Counted from the stretch's first letter, positions 1 through 9,755 are shown. The stretch: DNA of 64,000 bases from CAVTBX01 sp963733135 (GCA_963733135.1 CAVTBX010000005.1:137655-201654); one strand, 5' to 3'. Notes: generated by a model from the sequence alone, not told the origin. Translations and numbers: made by a program.

Positions 1-2912
1 GTCGTGCCGTTCACGGCCGTCGAGTCGACGTAGGAGGTTCCGGTCAGGAGCGACCCTCCGTTCAGCGGCGTGCCACTCGTGTCGACGGGGCTGCTCGTCC
101 CCCGATAGACGTTGTAGCCGGCGAAGTCGACCTCGTTGTTCGACGTCCAGCTGAGCGAGACCTCGCTGTCGCCGGCAGTCGCGGTCGCCGTGGGCGCTGC
201 GGGCGGCGTCGTGTCGGGCGGAGGCGTTCCGCTCGCGACGTCGACGTAGTTGATCTTCGTGTTAGTACCGCCGGTCGCGTCGAGGGTCAGCCGGCCGTCG
301 GCCAGCGTCACCGTGCGCGTCGTGGAGGAGAACCGCGTGACCGAGCCGGCGACGCCGCTCGGGACGAACGCGCTGATCGCGTTGACGCCCTCGATGTTGA
401 TCGTGTGGCTCTCGGGATCCGTCGTGCTGACGTTCGCGTCGCCCGCGCTGACAGTGACGGTGTAGGTGCCGTTCGGAAGGTCGATCTCCCACGAGCCGGG
501 TAGCGGCGTCCCGTTGAACGTGCCCGAGATGTTGTTGGCCTGCATGTGCATCAGCGTGTCGAGCCGCTGAGCGAGTCCCTGCGAGTCCGAGAAGCCGCGG
601 TCGCGCCCGTTCCCCGGCGTCGAGCCGCCGACCGAGAGGTCGCGCGGTGTCGTCGTCCCGGGCTCGACCCAGCCGTACGTGAGCCCCGTGCCCTGACCCG
701 TCAGGGTTCGGCTTCCGTAGGCCTCGCCGAAGTCCCGCACGTAACCGGTCGGGATCGCAGCGGCCGGGCTCTGGAAGTTGACCTTCACCTCGACGTCCGG
801 AAGGTCCACGCTGGCCGAGGAGGACAGCGGCGACTCGTTTCCGGACGCGTCGACCGCCGAGACCTTGTAGTGCGAGGTCTGGCCGGGAGGCGCGTCGTCA
901 TCGTCGAAGTCGGAGGCGTCGACGGCGGTCGCCGTCAGCTTCGTGTACGTGCCGTCAGCGGCGTCGCTGCGATACACGTGGTACCCGTCGAGATCCGTCT
1001 CCGTGTTCGCGTCCCAGTCGAGCTCGACCGTCCCGCCGCTGACGACCGCGGCAAGACCCGCGGGTGCTGCGGGCGGCGTCGTGTCGGTCGGAAGCGGTCG
1101 CGTCGCGCTGACCGCGGCGAACCCGGACTCGTTCCCGACCGCGTCGACCGCCGTGACGCGGTAGAACGACTCCTGGCCGGCCGGGGCTTCGCCGTCGGTG
1201 TACTGCGACGCCGTGAGCAGCGTCGGATTGAGCTTGGTGAAGGTCCCGGCGGCCGCGTCGCTCCGGTAGACGTTGAAGCCGGCGAAGTCGCCGTCCCCGG
1301 TGTTGTCGTCCCAGTCGAGGTCGATTCCGGCTTCAGAAGGAGTCGCGCCGAGGTTCGCCGGGTCAGCGGGCGGCGTGACGTCGGCCGCGGAGATGATCAG
1401 GTAGTTGATCTTGGTGTTCGTGCCGCCGATCGCGTCAACCGTGAGCTTCCCGTCCGAGACCGGCGCCGTGACGGTCGCCGCCTTCCAGCGCGCGTCGCCG
1501 GTCGTCGACGCCGTCACGACGTAGTTGTCGATCGCGTTCACGCCCTCGACGTTGATCTCGTGCGAGGTGGCGTCCGCTCCCGGGTTCGGGTCGCCGACGG
1601 AGACCTCGACGTGGTAAGTGCCGTTCGGAAGAGCTATCTCCCAAGCGCCCGGTAGCGGCGTCCCGTTGAAGCTCGGAAGGTTGTTCCCCTGCATGTGCAT
1701 GAACGTGTCGAGCCGCTGGTCGGTCACCCCAGCCGCGTTTCGGTCACGGCCGTTCCCCGGAGTCGAGCCGCCGACCGAGAGATCGCGCGGCGAGCTCGTC
1801 CCCGGCTCGACCCAGCCGAAGCCCTGCGTGTTCGAGTAGTTCTTGCCGTGATCCCGCGTGTAACCGGCCGGAATCGGCGCCGCAAAGCTCTGGAAGTTGA
1901 TCTGGACGGGCAGCGAGAAGCTCGGAGGAGCCGCGACGTCCGGCATCGCCCGCGTCGTCGCCGGGGCCGGAGAAACCTTCGAGGCGGCATCGACGGCGAC
2001 GACCGCGTAGTAGTAGAGCGTCCCGTTCGTGAGGCCGGTCGAATCCGTGAAGGTCGACGACGTCGGCGTCGCGAGCGGCGTGCCCGTCGTGCTGACCGGC
2101 TGAGACGTGCTGCGGTAGACGCGGTAGCCGGCGAGGTCGGTCTCGGTGTTGTCGTTCCAGTCCAGAACGACCTGCCCGTCGCTCGACGTCGTCGAGAGGC
2201 TGGCCGGCGTCGCCGGCGGGAGGTCGCTCGAGATCTCGAGGTAGTCGATCTTCGTGTTGGTGCCCGTCAGGCCGTCGATCGTGAGCTTGCCGTCGTTCAC
2301 CGTGGTGATGGCGGTCGCGATCCTGTGGCGCGTCGCCGAGCCGTTCGCCCCGCTCGGGACGAAGTTCTGGATGACGTTCACACCCTCCGCGTTGATGACG
2401 TGGCTCTCGGGATCGGAGCCCGCCTGCGCATCGCCAACGGCAACCGTGACGGCGTACGTGCCGTTCTCGATCACGTACTCCCAAGCCGCCCGGGTCTTCA
2501 CCGCCGTCGGGTTCGTGCTCGCGGGCGGGAACTGCATGTGCAGGAGCGTGTTCAGCCTCGCGTCCGCGTTCTGCGTCCGTGCCCTCGAGTTCGGAACGAT
2601 GTCGAGCGGGACAGGCGTCGGCCCGATGCTGTCCTCCCGGATCCAGCCGAAGCCGCGGGTCGCATCGAACGGGAGTCCGATGTCCTTGACGTAGCCGGCG
2701 GGAACCGGAGACGTGTCGGGCTGGAAGTTGATCTTGACCTCGACCGGATCGCCCGGCGCGCCGGCCGCTCCCTGGCCTAGGAGAAGGAGCCCGGCCAGGA
2801 CGGCGCCGAAGATGCCCAGACGGCTCCCCCGCTGGGTTCGACGGCCATTTCCAGCCGCGCCAAGGCTGGTAGCCGAGGGCGTAGCCGCCCTACGTAGTTG
2901 CCGCAATTCCAC
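1..2912 (-). CDS. Secreted malectin-like / fibronectin type III repeat protein (3' end outside window)
   Basis: Open on the minus strand from about 2912 through base 1 with no stop, so it is partial at its C-terminus. After an Arg-rich start and a hydrophobic stretch (LGIFGAVLAGLLLL, a signal peptide) come malectin-like carbohydrate-binding domains beginning VKINFQP (2738), VQINFQS (about 1905) and VEVKVNFQS (about 800). Each carries the VPAGY or IPxGY, GxGFGWV or LTYGWV, LDTxMHMQ and NxxxxxIDYLEI-type signatures. Between them lie fibronectin III domains (about 2220-1950, 1370-1090, 1080-820 and 220-1) with the xxLxWDDNxExDxxGYxVYRS pattern. I infer a cell-surface glycan-binding or adhesion protein; no catalytic domain is visible in this part. 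The GTG at 2912 follows GGGGAG, but an internal start nearer the signal peptide is possible. Confidence 0.8.
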   Translation of the reverse strand, partial: MELRQLRRAATPSATSLGAAGNGRRTQRGSRLGIFGAVLAGLLLLGQGAAGAPGDPVEVKINFQPDTSPVPAGYVKDIGLPFDATRGFGWIREDSIGPTPVPLDIVPNSRARTQNADARLNTLLHMQFPPASTNPTAVKTRAAWEYVIENGTYAVTVAVGDAQAGSDPESHVINAEGVNVIQNFVPSGANGSATRHRIATAITTVNDGKLTIDGLTGTNTKIDYLEISSDLPPATPASLSTTSSDGQVVLDWNDNTETDLAGYRVYRSTSQPVSTTGTPLATPTSSTFTDSTGLTNGTLYYYAVVAVDAASKVSPAPATTRAMPDVAAPPSFSLPVQINFQSFAAPIPAGYTRDHGKNYSNTQGFGWVEPGTSSPRDLSVGGSTPGNGRDRNAAGVTDQRLDTFMHMQGNNLPSFNGTPLPGAWEIALPNGTYHVEVSVGDPNPGADATSHEINVEGVNAIDNYVVTASTTGDARWKAATVTAPVSDGKLTVDAIGGTNTKINYLIISAADVTPPADPANLGATPSEAGIDLDWDDNTGDGDFAGFNVYRSDAAAGTFTKLNPTLLTASQYTDGEAPAGQESFYRVTAVDAVGNESGFAAVSATRPLPTDTTPPAAPAGLAAVVSGGTVELDWDANTETDLDGYHVYRSDAADGTYTKLTATAVDASDFDDDDAPPGQTSHYKVSAVDASGNESPLSSSASVDLPDVEVKVNFQSPAAAIPTGYVRDFGEAYGSRTLTGQGTGLTYGWVEPGTTTPRDLSVGGSTPGNGRDRGFSDSQGLAQRLDTLMHMQANNISGTFNGTPLPGSWEIDLPNGTYTVTVSAGDANVSTTDPESHTINIEGVNAISAFVPSGVAGSVTRFSSTTRTVTLADGRLTLDATGGTNTKINYVDVASGTPPPDTTPPAAPTATATAGDSEVSLSWTSNNEVDFAGYNVYRGTSSPVDTSGTPLNGGSLLTGTSYVDSTAVNGT

Positions 2913-3054
2913 AGACTCCCCACAAGCCTTGTAGCACGTCTTTCGAGAAAGTGCCAGTCCTTGACATCTCCGCTTGGCTTCGAACTGGTGACCGAATAGA
3001 GGCCACAGCACGCAGCGGATCAGTGGAGCTGAGAGGACTTCCTCCCGCCCCTTT

Positions 3055-3095
3055 TTGAGCCATGCCTAAAGCTTCCGGTAATGTTTAGGCATGGC
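3055..3095 (+). promoter_or_regulatory. Promoter and 12-bp inverted repeat of the MCO-ZIP operon
   Basis: GCCATGCCTAAA (3059-3070) and TTTAGGCATGGC (3084-3095) form a perfect 12-bp inverted repeat with a 13-bp spacer, and its right arm covers the ATG at 3091. TTGAGC (3055-3060), an 18-base spacer and TAATGT (3079-3084) look like a promoter whose +1 would fall on the ATG, giving a leaderless mRNA. The repeat would then be an operator. A metal-responsive repressor is an inference from the genes downstream. Confidence 0.55.
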
Positions 3096-4149
3096 GAAAT
3101 CTCGGCTGACACGGCGAATGCTGCTCGCCGGGGCGGCGCCGATCGTCGCCGCCGGCCCCCTCGCCAGACTTGCTTCCGGCGACGACCACGCGGGACATCC
3201 GGAGGCCGCGAGCGGCGAGGGCTCCGGCCACGCCCGGATAGCAGGCGCACACGGCGGCGGCCACGCAGGACCGACGTTCAAGCTCGGCGAGGTCGTCGAC
3301 CACGAGGCCAACGGCTTCAACCCGACGGACATCCTCCGCGACTTCGATTACGGCGTCACGACACGCCTTCCGGGCGGGCGGATTCTCCGGGAGTACACGC
3401 TCGTCGCCGAGGACAAGGAGCTCGAGCTCGCGCCCGGAGTGAAGTACCCGGCCTGGACGTACAACGGCCGCGTTCCGGGCCCGACGCTGAGAGCGACCGA
3501 TGGCGACCTCATGCGCGTCCGGTTCGTGAACACGTCAGACCATCCGCACACGATTCACTTCCACGGCTTTCACCCGCCCGTGATGGACGGCATCCCCGGG
3601 ATCGGGGCCGGGATCATCGAGCCGGGCCAGAGCACGACCTACGAGTTCGAGGCCGAGCCGTTCGGGCTCCATCTCTACCACTGCCATGTCGCGCCGCTCG
3701 CCGAGCACATCGCGCGAGGCCTCTACGGGGCATTCGTCTGCGACCCGAAGGAACCCCGGGCGGAGGCCGACGAGCTGGTCATGGTGATGAACGGGTTCAA
3801 CACGAATTTCGACTTCGAGGGCAACCAGCTCTACGCCGTGAACACGATCGCGTTCCACCACATGAACGAGCCGATTCAGGTGAAGCAGGGCGAACTCGTC
3901 CGGATCTATCTCGTGAACACGCTCGAGTTCGACCCCATCAACTCGTTCCACACGCACGCGACGTTCTTCGACTACTACCCGACCGGCACGCGGCTCGAGC
4001 CGACCGAGTTCACCGACACCGTGATGCTGGGGCAGGCGCAGCGCGGAATCTGCGAGCTCCGCTTCAAGCACAAAGGCATGTTCATGTTCCACGCCCACAA
4101 GACCGAGTTCGCCGAGCTCGGGTGGATGGGCTTCTTCGAGGTGACCTGA
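3091..4149 (+). CDS. Two-domain multicopper oxidase, Tat-exported
   Basis: A 352-aa protein starting MAKSRLTRRMLLAG, a twin-arginine signal, then a His-rich linker (residues 32-60). Domain 1 has HTIHFHG (H156, H158) and HLYHCHVAPLAEH (H197, Cys198, H199, H206), which combines trinuclear-site ligands with the type-1 copper Cys. Domain 2 has FHTHATFF and FMFHAHKTEF, with trinuclear-type His pairs but no Cys. The type-1 site is therefore in domain 1 only, as in two-domain (laccase or ancestral nitrite-reductase-like) MCOs. It probably oxidises metal ions or phenols outside the membrane. It overlaps the ZIP transporter by one base (ATGA), so the two are co-translated, suggesting linked metal oxidation and transport. 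The exact substrate is unknown. Confidence 0.88.
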   Translation: MAKSRLTRRMLLAGAAPIVAAGPLARLASGDDHAGHPEAASGEGSGHARIAGAHGGGHAGPTFKLGEVVDHEANGFNPTDILRDFDYGVTTRLPGGRILREYTLVAEDKELELAPGVKYPAWTYNGRVPGPTLRATDGDLMRVRFVNTSDHPHTIHFHGFHPPVMDGIPGIGAGIIEPGQSTTYEFEAEPFGLHLYHCHVAPLAEHIARGLYGAFVCDPKEPRAEADELVMVMNGFNTNFDFEGNQLYAVNTIAFHHMNEPIQVKQGELVRIYLVNTLEFDPINSFHTHATFFDYYPTGTRLEPTEFTDTVMLGQAQRGICELRFKHKGMFMFHAHKTEFAELGWMGFFEVT

Positions 4150-5369
4150 TGGCGACGGAGAGCTCCGAGCGCCGCTCGGCTGCCCGCGACGAGGGCCCGC
4201 GGCGGATGCCGGCCTGGGCGCTCGGCGCGATTCCGCTCCTCCTCATCGTTGGCGCTCTCGTACTGCTTCTGACGCTCGGAGACGACACCCTGGGCGAGCG
4301 GCCGGGGCCGCCGGTCGAGGAGCTCGCCGTCGAGCGAACTGTGCTCCGCCCGGGAGAGATCGAGGTCTCCGTCCGAAACGTCGGGCCGGACGCCGTCGAC
4401 GTCGAGCAGGTGTTCGTGAACGACACGTACGTCGACTTCGAGGAAGACGCCGAGGACGTCGGCCGGCTCGGCGGCCAGACGCTGACGCTCGACTACCCGT
4501 GGCAGGAGGGCTCACCCCTCCTCATCACGATGCTGACCTCGAGCGGCGCCACGATCGAGCACGAGGTCGACGTCGCGGTGGAGACCCCCGAGGCCGACGC
4601 CGGGTTCTACGGTCTCATGGCCCTGCTCGGCACCTATGTCGGGGTGATCCCGGTGGCGCTCGGGATGCTCTTCCTACCCTTCCTCGCCGGCGTCCGCGAG
4701 CTCTGGATCCGCGTCTTCATCGCGATCACGATCGGGCTGCTCGGCTTCCTGGCGGTGGACGCCTACCTCGAGGGCACGGAGATCGCGGACGAGACCGGGG
4801 GCGCGTTCGGCGGCGTCGAGCTCCTGTTCATCGGCGCGGTCGTGGCCTACCTCGCCCTGGTCGCACTCGACCGCTACCTCGCGGGCCGCAGGAAGCGCGC
4901 GAAGGAAGCCGGCGCCAGTGGGTACCAGCTCTCGCTCCTCGTGGCGATCGGGATCGGGCTCCACAACCTCGGGGAGGGCCTGGCGATCGGATCGGCCTAC
5001 GCGATCGGCGAGCTGGCGCTCGGCGCCTTCCTCGTCTTCGGCTTCGCGCTCCACAACACGACCGAGGGGCTCGCGATCGTCGCGCCGCTCGCGAAGGGGA
5101 GCCGCCCGTCCTTCCTGCGCCTCGCCGCCCTCGGGCTGATCGCGGGCGGCCCGGCGATCCTCGGAGCGTTCGTCGGCGCCTCGGCGTACAACCCTGAGGT
5201 CGCCGCCTTCCTGCTCGGGATCGGCATCGGCGCGATCGTCCAGGTCATCGTCCAGCTCGTTCCGTTCGTACGCGACGGCTCCGGGCGTGCGCTCTACCCG
5301 GCCAGCATTGCAGGCATCCTCGCCGGGGTCGTGGTTCTGTACGCAACCGGGCTCCTGATCAGCGTCTGA
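4149..5369 (+). CDS. ZIP-family metal transporter with extracytoplasmic N-terminal domain
   Basis: A 406-aa protein. Residues about 25-45 form a transmembrane helix followed by about 100 residues resembling a CARDB/Ig-like fold (VRPGEIEVSVRNVGPDAVDV pattern), then the multi-helix ZIP core. The two metal-site helices read GLHNLGEGLAIG and ALHNTTEGLAIV, the canonical HNxxEGxxI signatures of ZIP TM4 and TM5. Its ATG overlaps the TGA of the multicopper oxidase. It presumably moves Fe, Zn or Mn into the cytoplasm. The N-terminal domain is unusual for ZIP proteins and could dock with the oxidase; that is an inference. Confidence 0.88.
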   Translation: MATESSERRSAARDEGPRRMPAWALGAIPLLLIVGALVLLLTLGDDTLGERPGPPVEELAVERTVLRPGEIEVSVRNVGPDAVDVEQVFVNDTYVDFEEDAEDVGRLGGQTLTLDYPWQEGSPLLITMLTSSGATIEHEVDVAVETPEADAGFYGLMALLGTYVGVIPVALGMLFLPFLAGVRELWIRVFIAITIGLLGFLAVDAYLEGTEIADETGGAFGGVELLFIGAVVAYLALVALDRYLAGRRKRAKEAGASGYQLSLLVAIGIGLHNLGEGLAIGSAYAIGELALGAFLVFGFALHNTTEGLAIVAPLAKGSRPSFLRLAALGLIAGGPAILGAFVGASAYNPEVAAFLLGIGIGAIVQVIVQLVPFVRDGSGRALYPASIAGILAGVVVLYATGLLISV

Positions 5370-5447
5370 GGGCCGCGCGTGAGCACGCGCGCCGGGACGC
5401 GCAGAAGCGTTTAGAATCGCAACACTTCACCTTCTGAAGGAGGCACC

Positions 5448-6128
5448 ATGGCACTGCAAATCGGCGACACTGCGCCCGACTTCGAGGCCGAGACGACCGA
5501 GGGGCGCATCCACTTCCACGACTGGGTCGGAGACTCCTGGGCCGTCCTCTTCTCGCACCCGAAGGACTTCACGCCGGTCTGTACGACCGAGCTCGGCTAC
5601 ATGGCGAAGATCAAGCCTGAGTTCGACAAGCGGAACGTGAAGGTGATCGGCCTCTCGGTCGACCCGACGGACAAGCACGAGCAGTGGGCCGCCGACATCG
5701 AGGAGACGCAGGGCGCCGCTCCGAACTACCCGGTGATCGGTGACTCTGACTTCGAGGTCTCGAAGCTCTACGGAATGCTGTCGGCCGACGTCTCCGGCGA
5801 TGCGGCCGACCGGACGCCGATGGACAACCAGACCGTGCGGAACGTCTTCGTCGTCGGGCCGGACAAGAAGGTCAAGCTGATCCTCGTCTACCCCATGACG
5901 ACGGGCCGCAACTTCGACGAGGTGCTGCGCGTCATCGACTCGCTTCAGCTCACCGCGGAGCACAAGGTCGCAACACCCGTGAACTGGCAGCAGGGCGACG
6001 ACGTCATCATCGCCGGCTCGGTGTCCGACGACGCCGCGAAGGAGATCTGGCCGGAGGGCTGGGAGTCGCCTCGCCCGTACATCCGGATCGTCCCCCAGCC
6101 CGCCGGGAACGGCGCCGGCAGGTCGTAA
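5448..6128 (+). CDS. 1-Cys peroxiredoxin (Prx6/AhpE-like)
   Basis: A 226-aa thiol peroxidase. The N-terminal thioredoxin-like domain has the peroxidatic motif PKDFTPVCTTELGY with Cys45, and the long C-terminal arm (residues about 160-226, with TPVNW and RPYIRIVPQP) is typical of Prx6. It reduces H2O2 and organic hydroperoxides in the cytoplasm. A strong GAAGGAGG site lies 7 bases before the ATG, and TAGAAT (5412-5417) is a possible -10 box. It is single-cistron: a long hairpin terminator follows immediately. Confidence 0.95.
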   Translation: MALQIGDTAPDFEAETTEGRIHFHDWVGDSWAVLFSHPKDFTPVCTTELGYMAKIKPEFDKRNVKVIGLSVDPTDKHEQWAADIEETQGAAPNYPVIGDSDFEVSKLYGMLSADVSGDAADRTPMDNQTVRNVFVVGPDKKVKLILVYPMTTGRNFDEVLRVIDSLQLTAEHKVATPVNWQQGDDVIIAGSVSDDAAKEIWPEGWESPRPYIRIVPQPAGNGAGRS

Positions 6129-6133
6129 CGACG

Positions 6134-6173
6134 AACGACCCGGAGCGGCGAGGGGTAGCCGCTCCGGGTCGTT
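6134..6173. terminator. Strong bidirectional hairpin terminator
   Basis: A perfect 16-bp stem pairs 6134-6149 (AACGACCCGGAGCGGC) with 6158-6173 across an 8-base loop, ending in GTTT. It sits between the convergent peroxiredoxin and HtrA genes and can serve both. Confidence 0.9.
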
Positions 6174-6192
6174 TCGCTCGGTCGACCCCTAC

Positions 6193-7320
6193 CTAGGTGG
6201 GCCGGGAGGCGAGCTCGACCTCGACCTCGCGGCTGTCGCCGCCTCGCTCCACGGTCAGCGTGACCGTGTCGCCGGGCTGCCTGGCGTCGATCGCGGTTTG
6301 GAGCTCGGCCCCGGTCGCGACGCTCTGGCCGTCGATCGCGGTGATGACGTCGCCTCCGGTCGGGTACTCCTGACCGTCGGCGAGCTCGGAACCCGTGGCT
6401 GCCTGGAGGCCGGCCTCGGCCGCAGGGCTTCCCTCGCGCACCTCGGTGACGACGACGCCGGCCGCTTCCCCGAGCTGCTCGGCGGCAGACTCCGGGATCT
6501 CGGTCAGGCCGATCCCGAGGTAGGCGTGCTCGACGCTGCCGTCCTCCAGGATCGCGGAGACGACCGTCGTGACGGTGTTCGACGGGATGGCGAACCCGAC
6601 GCCGTCGTTGCCGCCCGAGTCGCTCCGGATCTGCGCGTTGACGCCGACGACACGGCCCTCGAGGTCGAGCAGCGGCCCGCCCGAGTTTCCGTGGTTGATC
6701 GCGGCGTCGGTCTGGATGGAATCGTTGATCGAGAAGCCGTTCAGAGCGTCCATCTGGCGATGGAGCGCGCTGACGACTCCGGCGCTGACGCTGCCCTCGA
6801 GCCCGAACGGGCTGCCGATCGCCACGACGCCCTCGCCGACGACGAGGTCCGAGGAGTCCGCGAGCTCGAGTGGCTCGAGCACGTCGGCCGGTGCGTCGAC
6901 CCGGATCACGGCGAGGTCCGTGGACGCGTCACTCCCGACGAGCTCGGCGTCGTAGCTCTCGCCGCTCGCGAAGAGCACCGAGATGCTCTCGGCGCCGTCT
7001 ACGACGTGCTGGTTGGTGACGATGTGGCCTTCCTCGTCGTAGACGAACCCCGAGCCCTGGGCCCTCTGGGCTCCGGCTCCGGGCACGCCGGCGGAGCCGG
7101 ACGAGGTGACCGTGATCTCGACGACCGAGTCGCCGGCGCTCTCGTAGACAGCGGCGACGCTCGACGTCTTTTCGGTCTGGGCTGGAGTCGCGTCGGCGAC
7201 CGTGACCTGGCGGACGGTCGCAGCGTCCGACTCGAGAGCCGCGTACGTTCCTGCTCCTGCGCCGGCCGCGACGGCGAGCGCCGCGCCGGCCGATGCGATC
7301 TTGACGACGGTGCGATGCAT
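6193..7320 (-). CDS. HtrA/DegP-type serine protease with PDZ domain
   Basis: A 375-aa protein. The chosen ATG at 7320 follows GGAGAGGG; an upstream in-frame ATG at 7359 lacks a site. An N-terminal signal/anchor (IASAGAALAVAAGAGAG) precedes a trypsin-like domain with the catalytic triad in TNQHVVDG (His), STDLAVIRVD (Asp) and GNSGGPLL (Ser). A C-terminal PDZ domain follows (YLGIGL, VREGSPAAEAGLQ, GGDVITAIDG). It is an extracytoplasmic quality-control protease. A response regulator/histidine kinase pair lies 1-3 kb upstream on the same strand, recalling mycobacterial mprAB-pepD; co-regulation is an inference. Confidence 0.93.
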   Translation of the reverse strand: MHRTVVKIASAGAALAVAAGAGAGTYAALESDAATVRQVTVADATPAQTEKTSSVAAVYESAGDSVVEITVTSSGSAGVPGAGAQRAQGSGFVYDEEGHIVTNQHVVDGAESISVLFASGESYDAELVGSDASTDLAVIRVDAPADVLEPLELADSSDLVVGEGVVAIGSPFGLEGSVSAGVVSALHRQMDALNGFSINDSIQTDAAINHGNSGGPLLDLEGRVVGVNAQIRSDSGGNDGVGFAIPSNTVTTVVSAILEDGSVEHAYLGIGLTEIPESAAEQLGEAAGVVVTEVREGSPAAEAGLQAATGSELADGQEYPTGGDVITAIDGQSVATGAELQTAIDARQPGDTVTLTVERGGDSREVEVELASRPT

Positions 7321-7410
7321 GACTTGTCCCTCTCCTTCGTTCGTGTGTCTCCATGGCACCAGCGCCGGCTAAGGGCTCCCTTGGAGAAACCTGTGAGTCC
7401 GCTGTGAGCG

Positions 7411-8193
7411 CTAGACGCGCCGGACGCCGAGCGTGACCGCGCCGCTGCGAGGCACCGTCGGCCACCTCGACGGCCACGATCGTCGCGCCTTCGCTCTGCC
7501 CGAAGATGCCGTCGGCGTCGTTCGGGACGTCGGCGGCGCCCCGTGCGGTGTAGGGGGCCGTGGCGTAGACCGCGTCCAGTGTCTCGCCGTCGAAGAAGAG
7601 CTGCCCCGTGAAGGTCTCGGCGCCGCCCAGGTTCACCTTCACGTGGATGTGCACGGCGCGGCCCGAGTACCAGCCCGGGAAGACCGTCCGGAACGTGGCG
7701 GCGCCGTCCGCATCCGTCATCTGAACGCCGCGGAGGAAGGTGCCCGAGTCGCCCTCGACACCCGAGTACTGACCGCCTGCGTCGCAGTGCCAGAGGTCGA
7801 CCGCCGCGTTCTCGATCGGCTCGCAGGAGTCGGCGTCGAGGACGACGACGCTCAGGTCGAACGGCATGCCCTCGCGACCCTCGGTGATGTCCCGCCGGAC
7901 GAGATCGAGGTCGAGGTAGTACGGGCCCTCTGTGAGCTCGGGCGTGAGGACACAGTCAGGGCCGTGCCGCCTGGTTCCCGTCGTCGTCGCCGTCCGGGCC
8001 CGGCGGCCGTCGTGCCCGCCTCTCCACCACCGTCTCCGGTGCAGCCGGCGAGCACCGCCGTCAACCCGGCGCCGCCCGCGAGCGCCAGGAACCGCCGCCG
8101 CGAAACAGTCTCCTCAAATCCGCCGAGGCCTACATCGACCCCGTGCTGACCCTCGTCCTCATGCCCCACGAATGCCTCCCCGTCGAAAGCCAA
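7411..8193 (-). CDS. Intradiol ring-cleavage dioxygenase, Tat/lipoprotein signal, apparent frameshifts
   Basis: The N-terminal part (8193 to about 8000) encodes a short leader and SRRRFLALAGGAGLTAVLAGC, a Tat plus lipobox signal. The dioxygenase domain continues in another frame: DCVLTPELTEGPYYLD, LWHCDAGGQYSG and VHIHVKV supply the two Tyr and two His iron ligands of protocatechuate/catechol-type intradiol enzymes. The expected C-terminus SGAVTLGVRRV and stop (7411) lie in yet another frame. So there are shifts between about 7940 and 8010 and between about 7447 and 7475. It would cleave catechol-like aromatics outside the membrane, as secreted actinobacterial homologues do. The frame breaks are either assembly insertions or real inactivation; the intact ligands favour the former. 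Confidence 0.8.
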
Positions 8194-8341
8194 GTAACAG
8201 TCTGTTACAAGACGAGATCTGCGCTCCAGGGAACGGAATCAGCCCGGGCTGTGAGTCTCCTGTGGCACTTCTGTGTGACTTCCGTGAGGTGCTCGGCATG
8301 GCGTCGGTGCTTGGCGTCGGTGCTTGGTATGACGTCAGAGC

Positions 8342-9755
8342 TCAGCGCTCGGGCTCGTCGTTCCTCGGGGATTCGGCCAGCGGGAGCGTGATCCGGAAGG
8401 TCGCGCCGCGGCCCGGCTCGGACTCGGCTGCGACGGCGCCGCCGTGGGCTTTCGCGACGGCCGCGACGATCGACAGGCCGAGCCCGACGCCGCCGCTCTC
8501 GCGCGAGCGTGATGCGTCCGTCCGGTAGAAGCGCTCGAAGACGCGGCCCGCCTCCTCGGGGCTGAGACCCGGCCCCGAGTCCGCGACCTCGACGACGGCG
8601 CTCCCGTTCCTGCGCCCCACGCGAACCGAGACGGGCGTTCCCGCCGGCGTATGCGTCCGCACGTTGGCGAGCAGGTTGTCGACGATCTGGCGGAGCCGGT
8701 CGCGATCACCGACGACCTCTGCCTCCTCCGTCTCGAGCTCGATCGGCCGCTCGGGTTCGACCGTCTGCGCGGTTTCGACCGCCTCGCCCACAACACCGTC
8801 GAGGTCGACCGGCTCGCGCTCGAGCGGCCGGCCCTCGTCGAGCCGCGCCAGGAGGAGCAGATCCTCCACGAGCGAGCTCAGCCGCTCGGACTCGCGCTCG
8901 ATCCCACGCATGGACCGGGCGAGATCGTCCGGACGCGTGTCCGCCCCGCGCGTGAAGAGCTCGGCGTAGGCGCGAACCGCAGCGAGCGGCGTGCGAAGCT
9001 CGTGCGACGCGTCGGCCACGAACCGGCGGAGCTGCCGCTCGGAGGCGCGCTGGGCCTCGAACGCCGACTCGATCTGCCCGAGCATCGCGTTCAGGGCGAG
9101 CCCGAGCCGACCGACCTCCGTGCTCGGCTCAGCGCGCTCGACGCGGCGAGAGAGGTCGCCCTCCGCGATCGCCGCCGCTGTCGAGCCGATCGCATCGAGC
9201 GGGCGCAGGCCGAGCCGGACGACCCAGAGCCCGAGCGCGGCGAGCGCGGCGAGTACGACCCCCGTGACGAGCAGCATGATGACGAGCAGTCGGCGAAGCG
9301 TCGCGTCGACGTCGTCGAGCGAGGTCGCGACGACGGTCTGGCCGAGCGGGGTCAGGTCGGACCGGACGCGATACCGGCCGTCGCCGTCCTCGGCGTCCAC
9401 CGTGAAGGTGCCGAACCCGACGCTCCCTGAGAGATCCGGTGCGGAGGGAGCCTCCGAGGCACCGATCTCGGCGACCTGGCGCGTGCAGAGAACCTCGCCC
9501 TCCGAGCTGCGGATCTGGAAGAAGTCGCCGGCCGAGGCGCCTTCGGGCGGCCGCTCGCCCGGGCCCCCCGAAGCAGCTCTGGCGAATCTCCGGCCCAGCC
9601 GCCCGGGCGAGTGCGGTGAGCGACTCGTCGGTGCGCTCGAGGAGAAACGAGCGGAGCGATGCGTACGTCGCCACGTCCGCCGCCGCGAGGCCGATCGCGC
9701 TCAGAACGATCACGCCCAGCAGGAGCCGCGCCTTCAGCGACAGGCGTTCCAGCAC
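8342..9755 (-). CDS. Two-component sensor histidine kinase (apparent frameshift in a C6/G6 run)
   Basis: The N-terminus MLERLSLKARLLLGVIVLSAIGLAAAD is a transmembrane helix (GTG start at 9755, three bases after the regulator's stop). The sensor segment changes frame at the C6 run 9564-9569; five bases there would restore one ORF (FGGPGERPPEG). Then come a second transmembrane helix, a HAMP domain, a dimerisation domain with DASHELRTPLAAVRAY (phospho-His) and a HATPase domain (LRQIVDNLLANVRTHTP, VADSGPGLS, GLGLSIVAA). It forms an operon with the OmpR-type regulator just upstream. Confidence 0.88.

Noticed and set aside
546..2780. Long plus-strand open frames (369 and 361 codons) over the malectin gene
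   Set aside because: Translations are Arg/Val-rich without domains, while the minus strand reads as well-formed malectin and fibronectin III repeats. They are antisense shadows caused by high GC.
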